Shown here one piece after another: positions 1 through 5,536 of a stretch of DNA of 6,179 nucleotides. The DNA is from an uncultured Clostridia bacterium (GTDB taxonomy: Bacteria > Bacillota > Clostridia > Lachnospirales > Bianqueaceae): contig CALBGL010000003.1 in NCBI GenBank assembly GCA_937892735.1, positions 1 to 6,179 on the forward strand, read 5' to 3'. Position 1 is the first letter of the stretch. Each line of letters starts with the position of its first letter. Position numbers and translations under genes: made by a program. A model generated the notes under the pieces. The model searched no databases. It saw only the letters and a list, made by a program, of their open reading frames with translations, and was not told where the DNA came from.

Positions 1-25
1 TCATTAACATGGCTACCTAAAGTAA

Positions 26-55
26 TTTACACACAATTTAGGACTTGACTATAAT
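26..55 (+). promoter_or_regulatory. Possible sigma-A promoter facing into the decayed region
   Basis: TTTACA at 26-31 (5 of 6 to TTGACA) and a perfect TATAAT at 50-55 are separated by 18 bases, so a start near 62 would be expected. No plus-strand gene follows for more than 500 bases, and the transcript would run antisense to the minus-strand ORF at 30-290. It may be a relic of a lost gene or a chance match in AT-rich DNA. Confidence 0.3.
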
Positions 56-290
56 CGGTTGCAAAAGGAATGGAATTATACGCAATCCTGCAATTTTCAA
101 ATGCATCTCTGCGAATCTGCGTATAATAAGTAATGAAAGAAACTAATCTGTACGCAAATGCGAGATTTGAGGGCAGGTGAATCTTCAAATTGTGTATAAA
201 ATGTATTGTGGGGACGGAAATGTCGTGCATCCACGATGCACATTTTGTATGCAATTCCTCAAGCTTTTTTTGAAATGAATCCATTGTCAT
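27..290 (-). CDS. Small hypothetical protein downstream of the epimerase remnant
   Basis: I do not recognise this 87-residue reading frame. I take the ATG at 290-288, which overlaps the TGA of the upstream epimerase remnant as ATGA, a common sign of translational coupling. A GTG six bases earlier is possible but less likely. The product begins MTMDSFQKKLEELHTKC, is moderately basic, and has no signal peptide, clear membrane segment or motif I can name. No convincing Shine-Dalgarno precedes it, and its base composition is more AT-rich than the genes to the right. It may be a fragment of a longer gene that decayed with its neighbours, or not coding at all. Only the position and overlap support it. 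Confidence 0.3.
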   Translation of the reverse strand: MTMDSFQKKLEELHTKCASWMHDISVPTIHFIHNLKIHLPSNLAFAYRLVSFITYYTQIRRDAFENCRIAYNSIPFATDYSQVLNCV

Positions 291-616
291 CAGCACGAAG
301 GAGATGATTCCGCTTCAAAAATGGATTTTGCGTATGCTAGATCCTCTGTGATGTAACGATCTGTGTTAGCAGTATCTGTATATTCAGCGCATAGGCAGAT
401 GGGACCGGTATATTTTTTTAGGCACAATGCGTCAACGACTTCATGCCAGGAGGAAGCGCCCTGTGAACCAGTCGTGAAATAAGATTTGTAGAGGGCTTGA
501 GAGGCTTCGGGGCCATTGATACGGCGCATGTACGCATTTTTGAGATTGATGAGAAGCAGGTGGTTTCCCAGAATATCCAGCGCTTTTCTGGGGGGCTCGC
601 CGGCTAGCGCGGAATG
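290..616 (-). pseudogene. Sugar phosphate isomerase/epimerase, C-terminal remnant
   Basis: The minus frame gives about 108 residues that read like the C-terminal third of a xylose-isomerase-like TIM-barrel epimerase (AP endonuclease 2 superfamily). In order they are HSALAGEPPRKALDIL, LLLINLKNAYMRR, YFTTGSQGASSWHEVVDAL, YTGPICLCAEYTD and ITEDLAYAKSIFE, then a TGA. The family acts on phosphorylated or free sugars in cytoplasmic carbohydrate catabolism; the substrate cannot be told. A full protein has roughly 270-300 residues, so about two thirds are missing. The frame stays open back to a TAA at 674-676, but upstream of about 616 it stops resembling the family, because plus-strand heparinase sequence takes over. 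The first ATG inside is at 529, which a gene caller would use to report a 79-residue protein. I regard it as a truncated pseudogene. Family assignment is from recognised motifs, not a search. Confidence 0.75.
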
Positions 617-1122
617 GGGAGCTGCCGAATCCCAATGATGGATGGCCCAATCTGAACCTGAAAACCTCTTCCTTTATTTATGAAATGGGAGCCAGAATTT
701 TCCGGGAAGAGGCGGAGAAGGGCAGGCATTTAGCAGCGCTATCGGCCAAGATTTGACAGTTACCGCTCCAGAGAGTGGCGGTGCCGTTGTCCTACCCTAC
801 GTATGCGGGGGATGTGAGCCTGGAATGGCTTTTGTACGCACAGGAAGCGGAGAAGACGGAAATAGAGAAGATCCCGTATTTCCAGCGTTCCTATGTATTT
901 GAAGCCTCCCAGTTTGCTACGTTGAAGACAAAGCGTGTGGAAGCATTCTATAAATTCGGATATTGTACCGCCAGCCATGCGCATCCCGACAAGATGAATG
1001 TGGAGATTCGAGCCTTTGGTCAGTGAGTCAGCCACGATCTTTCCAACTGCGGTTATGCTTCGAAGTTGTGTGCGGAGTTCCATCGGATGAGTGTTTCACA
1101 CAACACGGTGGTCATGGATGTA
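617..1122 (+). pseudogene. Heparinase II/III-like polysaccharide lyase, internal remnant
   Basis: One plus frame runs from about 617 to about 1122 and carries recognisable heparinase II/III-family segments: ELPNPNDGWPNLNLKTSS, FIYEMGARIFREEAEKG, YAGDVSLEWLLYAQE, then the C-terminal beta-domain signatures SHAHPDKMNVEIRAFGQ, HDLSNCGYASKLCAEFHR and SHNTVVMD. Such enzymes cleave uronic-acid-containing polysaccharides by beta-elimination; the substrate cannot be predicted. Two TGA codons interrupt the frame, at 754-756 and 1024-1026, and similarity resumes in the same frame after each. The 5' part is lost at the junction with the inverted epimerase remnant. The 3' part (after HNTVVMD) is lost where the SGNH esterase begins. 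About 165 codons remain of a protein usually above 550 residues. No start codon or ribosome binding site is visible. The longest open piece (775-1026, GTG start) would be reported as an 83-residue protein but is only a fragment. Confidence 0.75.
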
Positions 1123-2034
1123 TCGAAGTCGAGGAGACACCCTATGGCCTGGTGCCCCGAAGATTCACCAAAGCGCAGCTTGCGCACTGGGATCAGATCG
1201 GCATGGTACGGGCTGCCCGAGCGCACGGGATCGCAGGCACGACGATGCGCTTTGTCACGAACCAGGCGCAGCTTTCCTTTTCCTACCGCGTACTGCCGAT
1301 ATGCGGAGAGAAGATGACAAGAGGATAGATTAACGGACTCCATCACGCTGTCGACACAGGATCTGGAGGGACGGGTTGTGTTCTCGTTACTGGATGGCGG
1401 TCAGGAACAGGAGGTGACAGTCTATCTGCCCTTTACGGCGGAACTGGCCTTTTCAGCCTTCTCGGAGGGTTTGAAACCCATAGGGAAAACAGTGTATTCG
1501 GGTCGGATTCTATGGCTGGGCGATTCAATTTCCCAGGGTATGCACGCGCTGCATCCTTCGCAGACCCTGGTGGGGATTCTGGGGAGAACCTGGAAGTATG
1601 AGATCGTCAACCAGGGAGTGGGTGGCTGTGGATATAAGGATATCTGTCGGGACTTTACATATGGGGATTGGCACCCCGATCTGCTGGTCTTGTTATTGGG
1701 CACAAACGATACGGGGCCGGCCGATGTGTTCTGGGATGCCTATCAGGCACAGGTACGGGAATGTCTGGACTGTGCACAGGAGAGATTCCGGGCTGACCAG
1801 ATTCGTCTGATTTCCCCATTTTGGCGGGGAGATCAGCAGAAGGCAGAGATCGGAAGACCTTTTCGCCGAATCGTTTCATTGCTGAGAGGAGAGGCAGAAC
1901 GGAGAGGCGTGGCCTATATTGATGGAGAAACGGTCAGTCCCCATTGTAACGATCTGTACTGGGACGAACGTCTGCATCCCAATGATACTGGGTTTGCAGT
2001 GATCTGCGAGGCATTGCGAGGACGGATCCTATAG
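1114..2034 (+). pseudogene. SGNH/GDSL-family esterase, frameshifted
   Basis: The gene has an N-terminal accessory beta domain followed by an SGNH hydrolase domain, as in carbohydrate esterases that remove acyl groups from sugars. The N-terminal part reads TPYGLVPRRFTKAQLAHWD, IGMVRAARAHGIAG and LSFSYRVL in one frame (about 1128-1308). A short DDKRID piece lies in a second frame (1313-1330), and LTDSITLSTQDLEGRVVFSL onward lies in a third (1330-2034). At least two frame changes and a small deletion near 1330 therefore separate the halves. A further one-base loss near 1127 separates the likely ATG at 1114 (MDVSK) from the rest. The catalytic half is whole: GDSISQG with the nucleophile Ser at 1525-1527, the GVGG block, GTND, and a terminal HPND block. 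A GTG at 1378 would give a 218-residue product, but no good ribosome binding site supports it and it lacks most of the accessory domain. The position normally Asp in the DxxH motif reads as Glu here (ERLH), unless the Asp one residue earlier serves. Confidence 0.8.
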
Positions 2035-2111
2035 TATGAACGTATACGTAAATACTGTTTAATCGATCTTCTCCTTTAGAATTCTTGCGCTATGATGATT
2101 GTAACGTGAGG

Positions 2112-2145
2112 GCCTATGAGATCAAAAGGATCTCATAGGCTTTTT
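2112..2145 (+). terminator. Intrinsic terminator after the decayed gene region
   Basis: A perfect 12-base-pair inverted repeat (2112-2123 with 2129-2140) with a 5-base AAAAG loop is followed directly by TTTTTATTTT. It is oriented for plus-strand transcription and lies 77 bases after the SGNH stop. It separates the decayed cluster from the rsmD operon, whose own promoter lies about 70 bases further on. Confidence 0.9.
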
Positions 2146-2212
2146 ATTTTACAAAAGGTGGAAACAAAAACCGAATTTTTTGTGTTCTTCTTCATCTTTC
2201 CGCAGAAAAGCC

Positions 2213-2240
2213 TTGACATTTTTCTAAAATCCGATAAAAT
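2213..2240 (+). promoter_or_regulatory. Sigma-A promoter of the rsmD operon
   Basis: A perfect TTGACA at 2213-2218 and TAAAAT at 2235-2240 (5 of 6 to TATAAT) are spaced by 16 bases. Transcription would start near 2247, about 36 bases before the rsmD ATG. There is no obvious terminator between here and 5484, so rsmD, coaD, the coiled-coil gene and the ADP-ribosylglycohydrolase gene could share one transcript. Confidence 0.8.
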
Positions 2241-2268
2241 GAAAATGAGCAAAATATGCGAAAGAGAC

Positions 2269-2274
2269 AGGAGG
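2269..2274 (+). promoter_or_regulatory. Ribosome binding site that sets the rsmD start
   Basis: AGGAGG ends 8 bases before the ATG at 2283. It fixes the start there and not at the upstream in-frame ATG at 2256, which has no such site and would put nine extra residues before the conserved PRIIAG start. Confidence 0.85.
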
Positions 2275-2282
2275 CAGAACGC

Positions 2283-2849
2283 ATGCCCAGAATCATCGCT
2301 GGATCTGCCAGAGGGATTTCTCTGTTGGTTCCGGAGGGCTTGGATACGAGACCGACAGCGGATAGTCGGAAAGAAGCTATTTTTTCCAGTATTCAGTTTG
2401 ATATACCAGGCAGCCGGTTTCTGGATTTGTTTGCGGGCAGCGGGGCTGCAGGCTTGGAGGCGCTTTCGCGGGGGGCTCAGAAAGCAGTCTTTGTGGAAGC
2501 AGGTCATAAGGCCGCAGTCTGTATCCAGAAGAACATGGAGAAGACCAGACTCGCGCAGAATGCCCGTTTGCTGGAAGAGACCGCAGAACAAGCGATAGGC
2601 CGGCTGGCGGCGGAGAAAGAGACATTTGATCTGATCTTTATGGATCCACCCTATCATCAGGGATTCGAGAAGCAATCTGTCGGCGCCATCGTGGAAAAAG
2701 GGTTGTTAGCAGAGGGAGGAAAGATCGTGGTGGAATCTGCGGCGGATACCGAAATAGGGATACCGCATGGTTTTCGGGTGCTGAAAACGAAGATATACCG
2801 CGCGACGAAGTTTACGCTGCTAACGCGGGAACAAGGAGAATGTGAGTGA
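2283..2849 (+). CDS. rsmD: 16S rRNA (guanine(966)-N2)-methyltransferase RsmD
   Basis: RsmD transfers a methyl group from S-adenosylmethionine to N2 of G966 (E. coli numbering) in 16S rRNA during 30S assembly in the cytoplasm. The 188-residue product fits the family's usual length of about 185-200. It opens with the typical MPRIIAGSARG and a TRPTADSRKEAIFSSI block (residues about 20-35). The SAM-binding motif I follows as FLDLFAGSGAAGLEALSRGA, and the catalytic amino-methyltransferase motif is DLIFMDPPY in the C-terminal half. It is the first gene of an operon with its own promoter, and its TGA overlaps the GTG start of coaD by four bases, so translation is likely coupled. This is the gene called ylbH in Bacillus subtilis, where it also precedes coaD. 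No defect is seen. Confidence 0.95.
   Translation: MPRIIAGSARGISLLVPEGLDTRPTADSRKEAIFSSIQFDIPGSRFLDLFAGSGAAGLEALSRGAQKAVFVEAGHKAAVCIQKNMEKTRLAQNARLLEETAEQAIGRLAAEKETFDLIFMDPPYHQGFEKQSVGAIVEKGLLAEGGKIVVESAADTEIGIPHGFRVLKTKIYRATKFTLLTREQGECE
2833..2838 (+). promoter_or_regulatory. Ribosome binding site of coaD
   Basis: AAGGAG lies 7 bases before the GTG at 2846 and inside the last codons of rsmD. It supports the unusual GTG start, and the next residues, IKFVYPGSFDP, match the family N-terminus. Confidence 0.8.
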
Positions 2850-3358
2850 TCAAGTTTGTATATCCGGGCAGCTTTGATCCACTGACCAAGGGCCATGTGG
2901 ACATCATCGAGCGGGGGGCGAAGCTGGCGGATCGCTTAATTGTCGGTATTTTGATGAATGCGACCAAGCAGCCCATGTTTACATTGGAGGAGCGGATCCA
3001 GATCATCCAGGCGGGGATCAGCCACCTGTCCAATGTGGACATCATTCCCTTTGATGGACTGCTGGTGGACTTTCTGAAGCAGCAGAACGCCAGGACCGTG
3101 GTGCGAGGCCTGCGAGCGGTATCGGATTTTGAATATGAGCTGCAGATGGCGCAGGCGAATCGAAATCTGTACCCGGAGATGGAAACGATCTTCCTTTGTA
3201 CCAATGTGGAATATTCATTTATCAGTTCTACTGTGGTTAAGGATATATTGCGGCACGGCGGCGACATCAGCCATCTGGTGCCTGAGGAATCCATTCACAT
3301 TATTGAGAAATTATTAGGAGGTAAGGAAAATGGCAGTGGATCGACAGATGGAAATTGA
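2846..3358 (+). CDS. coaD: Phosphopantetheine adenylyltransferase CoaD
   Basis: CoaD joins ATP and 4'-phosphopantetheine to give dephospho-CoA and pyrophosphate, the fourth of five steps from pantothenate to coenzyme A. The nucleotidyltransferase signature is at the N-terminus: YPGSFDPLTKGHVDII, with the TxGH ATP-binding motif. NATKQPMFTLEERI (substrate-contacting Lys), RGLRAVSDFEYELQMAQANR and YSFISSTVVKDI follow, all hallmarks of the family. At 170 residues it is slightly longer than the common 157-165. The last nine residues (NGSGSTDGN) are encoded by the overlap with the next gene's start, a low-complexity tail that may be a by-product of the overlap. The start is GTG, overlapping the rsmD TGA. 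The gene is essential in most bacteria, and it looks intact here. Confidence 0.96.
   Translation: MIKFVYPGSFDPLTKGHVDIIERGAKLADRLIVGILMNATKQPMFTLEERIQIIQAGISHLSNVDIIPFDGLLVDFLKQQNARTVVRGLRAVSDFEYELQMAQANRNLYPEMETIFLCTNVEYSFISSTVVKDILRHGGDISHLVPEESIHIIEKLLGGKENGSGSTDGN
3316..3321 (+). promoter_or_regulatory. Ribosome binding site of the coiled-coil gene
   Basis: AGGAGG lies 8 bases before the ATG at 3330 and within the end of coaD. It is the strongest internal ribosome binding site of the operon and shows that the 29-base overlap with coaD is genuine. Confidence 0.85.
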
Positions 3359-3890
3359 GGATATGCTTGCGTCAATCGATGAGATTTTGGAGCAGGCGAA
3401 GTCCGTTCCTTTCAGCGATAAAGTAATGGTGGAGCGGAATGAGATCATGGAGATCACAAAGGAGATCCGGCTGCGTCTTCCTACGGAGATTGAGCAGTCC
3501 AAGTGGGTGTTGGAAGAGAAGAACCGGATCTTGGCAGACGCGCAGAAGGAAGCGGAGGAAAAGATCGCTCAGGCCGAGGAGGAACGCGGCAATATGATTA
3601 ACGAACATGAGATCACGAAGCGTGCCTATCAGCAGGCCGAGGAGATCGTGGAGGCGTCTAAGAAGGTGGCGCGCGATATGAAGATCGGCGCGAAAGAATA
3701 TGCGGATGAGTTGCTGCAGCAGGTGGATGAGCAGATGAAGAGAATGGGCGAGTTCACTTCTGGTTCTGTAGAGGGCATCATGAAGGATTATCAGCAGCGG
3801 GTGCAGAGCTTTAACGCGGGATTGGAGCAGAAGCGTCAGATCTTGCAGCAGAATCGTAAGGAGCTCAATGTCAATCGTTCGAACAACTAA
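3330..3890 (+). CDS. Conserved coiled-coil protein next to coaD
   Basis: This 186-residue protein has no signal peptide or membrane span. An N-terminal part (about 1-60) contains IEDMLASIDEILEQAKSVPF and an IRLRLPTEIEQSKWVLEEK stretch. A long charged coiled coil (about 60-140, rich in Glu, Lys, Ala and Gln, with repeats such as AQKEAEEKIAQAEEE) follows, and it ends in a basic/polar tail (QNRKELNVNRSNN). Related proteins in clostridia are often labelled 'ATPase' or ATP-synthase-B-like, but no nucleotide-binding motif is visible, so that label should not be copied. The look recalls DivIVA/F0-b-like stalk or scaffold proteins; a role in cell division or envelope organisation is only a guess. It starts inside coaD with a strong ribosome binding site and so is in the rsmD-coaD operon. 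The next gene starts 37 bases after its TAA. Confidence 0.8.
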   Translation: MAVDRQMEIEDMLASIDEILEQAKSVPFSDKVMVERNEIMEITKEIRLRLPTEIEQSKWVLEEKNRILADAQKEAEEKIAQAEEERGNMINEHEITKRAYQQAEEIVEASKKVARDMKIGAKEYADELLQQVDEQMKRMGEFTSGSVEGIMKDYQQRVQSFNAGLEQKRQILQQNRKELNVNRSNN

Positions 3891-3916
3891 ATAAGATAAA
3901 AAAGCAGCCAGAAGGC

Positions 3917-3924
3917 GGGGGTGA
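3917..3924 (+). promoter_or_regulatory. Ribosome binding site of the ADP-ribosylglycohydrolase gene
   Basis: GGGGGTGA matches the full anti-Shine-Dalgarno complement GGAGGTGA at 7 of 8 positions, with its GGGGG core 6 bases from the ATG at 3928. It places the true start upstream of the amber codon. The open part after the stop begins at a GTG (4105) that has no ribosome binding site. Confidence 0.7.
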
Positions 3925-3927
3925 AGG

Positions 3928-5484
3928 ATGAGACTATCATTTGCGCAGTATAAAGATAAAGTAATGGGATGCTGGACCGGCAAGAATATTGGTGGGGTTT
4001 TGGGCGCGCCCTTCGAAGGCAAACGGAAGAAGGTACGGATCGACAGCTACCAGCAGGATCTTTCCATGGGGCCTCCGCCGAATGATGATTTAGATCTGTA
4101 GATCGTGTGGCTGTCTGCGGTGGAGAAGTATGGCAGGAATGTCAATGCGCAAATTCTGGGCGAGTATTGGTTGTCTTATGTGATTCCCAACTGGGTAGAG
4201 TATGGGATGGGGAAGGCGAATTTGCGCGCGGGCATTGTTCCGCCTATGTCCGGCGCGGTGGATAATGTCTATAAGGATTCCTGTGGATGCTTTATCCGTT
4301 CGGAAATATGGGCTTGTCTGGCGCCAGGACATCCTGCGATTGCAGCCAGATATGCCTATGAGGATGGCATTGTGGATCATGGGGATGAGGGCGTGCGCGG
4401 AGAGATCTTCTTTGCAGCCTTGGAGAGCGCCGCGTTTGTAGAGAGTTGTCCAGACACGCTGCTGGACATTGCTTTGTCGTATATTCCGGATGACTGCGCA
4501 GTAGCCAGAGCGGTACAAGAAGCCAGGATATGTTATCGGGAAGGCGTGGACTTCTGGGAGGCGCGGAAGCGCATACATAATCTGGTGCCGGGAACTTTTG
4601 GCATTCAGAGTTGTAAGATCTCGGAGATCGACCCCGAGGAAAAGGATCTGGAAATAGGGGCGCCCGGATTTGACGCGCCGGAGAATATCGCGTTTGCGAT
4701 TCTTGGCTGGCTATATGGCGAGGGCGATTTTGGAAAAGCATTGTGCCTGGCAGTCGGATGCGGCGAGGATACGGATTGTTCCGGCGCCTCGTTAGGAGCC
4801 CTTCTGGGGATTCTATACGGTGCGTCTCAAATCCCGGAGAAGTGGACAAAGCCATTAAATGATAAGATTGCGACACTATGCATTGATAAGACGAGCCGAG
4901 GAGTCTGGGTACCGGATACGGTGACGCAGCTGGCAGATCGGGTCATGCGCGTGACTCCGCTTTTCCTGGGCGTCCAAGGATGCGATCTGTTTGCGTCAGG
5001 TGGATATGAGGTTCTTTATCAGACGGACGCGCTGTTTTGCCCGGCGGAAGAGGAGTATCTGCCCCTCATCAATGGAGGCGGAAAGAGCAAGGAGATCCCG
5101 GTTCGGCTTCTTTCCGGACAATCGTCTCATGTGGTTCATTATGAAGCGCCGGCTTTTCAGGTACTGATCGACTATGGAGAGGATTCGATCTTTTTCGGAG
5201 GTCAGACCGCGAAGGTCATTCGGGTCACTGTGATGGACACAGGACTTATGTGTCAGCAGCAATGGGTCAAACTGAGAATGTATACACCGGATCACGTAAT
5301 GGTGGAAGAGGGAGGTACTCGCCTGTTGCCGCTGAATAATCTGTACCAATCGAAGGCGGAAGCCTCGTTTACATTGCGCACGGATGAGTATGATGCATCG
5401 AAGCTGGAATGTATCTTGGACGTTTCTTTGGAGGCGCGGCATTCCAGCCTGCCTATCAAGATTACGCTAATGAGAAGAGCATAA
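3928..5484 (+). pseudogene. ADP-ribosylglycohydrolase family gene with one amber stop
   Basis: Family members (DraG/ARH fold, PF03747) are binuclear-metal hydrolases that remove ADP-ribose from modified side chains or small molecules; the target here is unknown. Read through, the gene gives 518 residues. The N-terminus (MGCWTGKNIGGVLGAPFEGK) and the first metal motif GPPPNDDLDL (Asp53, Asp54, Asp56) are typical. The second metal motif is GCGEDTDCSGASLGALLG (Asp281, Asp283), followed by GASQIPEKW. Residues from about 320 form a C-terminal extension of unknown role. Codon 58 is TAG at 4099-4101, in ...DLDL-stop-IVWLSAVEKYG. Relatives usually have Gln there, so CAG to TAG is the likely change. 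No frameshift or second stop occurs in the remaining 460 codons, so the lesion is recent, a sequencing error, or read through. Restarting at GTG 4105 would lose the first metal motif. It is in line with the coaD operon, but its family is not part of the usual rsmD-coaD-ylbJ order, which suggests an insertion. Confidence 0.85.
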
Positions 5485-5490
5485 AAGAGA

Positions 5491-5534
5491 AATTCCCTGA
5501 ATAATTCTGTAATAGAAGGATTCAGGGGATTTTT
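5491..5534 (+). terminator. Hairpin and T-run between the ADP-ribosylglycohydrolase gene and ylbJ
   Basis: AATTCCCTGAAT (5491-5502) pairs with ATTCAGGGGATT (5520-5531) as a 12-base-pair stem with one G-U pair and a 17-base loop, ending in TTTTT. The shape is that of an intrinsic terminator for the upstream transcript, though the loop is long. The 3' arm includes the AGGGGA that is the only ribosome binding site for ylbJ, so the hairpin can also mask it. Confidence 0.7.
5524..5529 (+). promoter_or_regulatory. Ribosome binding site of ylbJ, inside the hairpin
   Basis: AGGGGA ends 7 bases before the ATG at 5537 and is fully base-paired in the hairpin described above. A TAG at 5513-5515 in the ylbJ frame rules out starts further upstream. 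The later ATG at 5546 has no better site. Confidence 0.6.
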
Positions 5535-5536
5535 AT

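Noticed and set aside
550..618. Plus frame reading GGFPEYPALFWGARRLARN as the upstream part of the lyase
   Set aside because: The same bases on the minus strand encode the well-matching epimerase segment ALAGEPPRKALDIL-LLLINLKNAY; the plus reading is its shadow and has stops at 541-552.
2040..2049. Perfect 10-base palindrome ACGTATACGT after the SGNH stop, as a possible operator
   Set aside because: It is short, single, has no promoter placed around it and no known regulator match; chance is enough to explain it.
2069..2096. Possible promoter with TATGAT at 2091-2096
   Set aside because: No acceptable -35 element lies 16-18 bases upstream, and a transcript from here would meet the terminator at 2112 at once.
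2256..2282. Alternative upstream start for rsmD (MRKRQEAER...)
   Set aside because: There is no ribosome binding site before it, while AGGAGG is placed well for the ATG at 2283, and family members start at M-x-RIIAG.
2133..2675. Minus-strand open frame of 180 codons across the rsmD promoter and gene
   Set aside because: It lies antisense to rsmD, which has strong family motifs, and crosses the promoter region.
3372..4022. Minus-strand open frame of 216 codons, very rich in Leu, Ile and His
   Set aside because: It is the antisense of the coiled-coil gene and the start of the next gene; the composition is the mirror of a Glu/Lys/Gln-rich coding strand, and no ribosome binding site or family motif is seen.
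4292..4876. Minus-strand open frame of 194 codons
   Set aside because: It is antisense to the ADP-ribosylglycohydrolase coding frame, Arg/Pro/Ser-rich, with no recognisable domain.
5485..5536. Dedicated sigma-E-type promoter for ylbJ
   Set aside because: AT-rich stretches such as CATAAAA are present but no correctly spaced pair of elements can be defended by eye.
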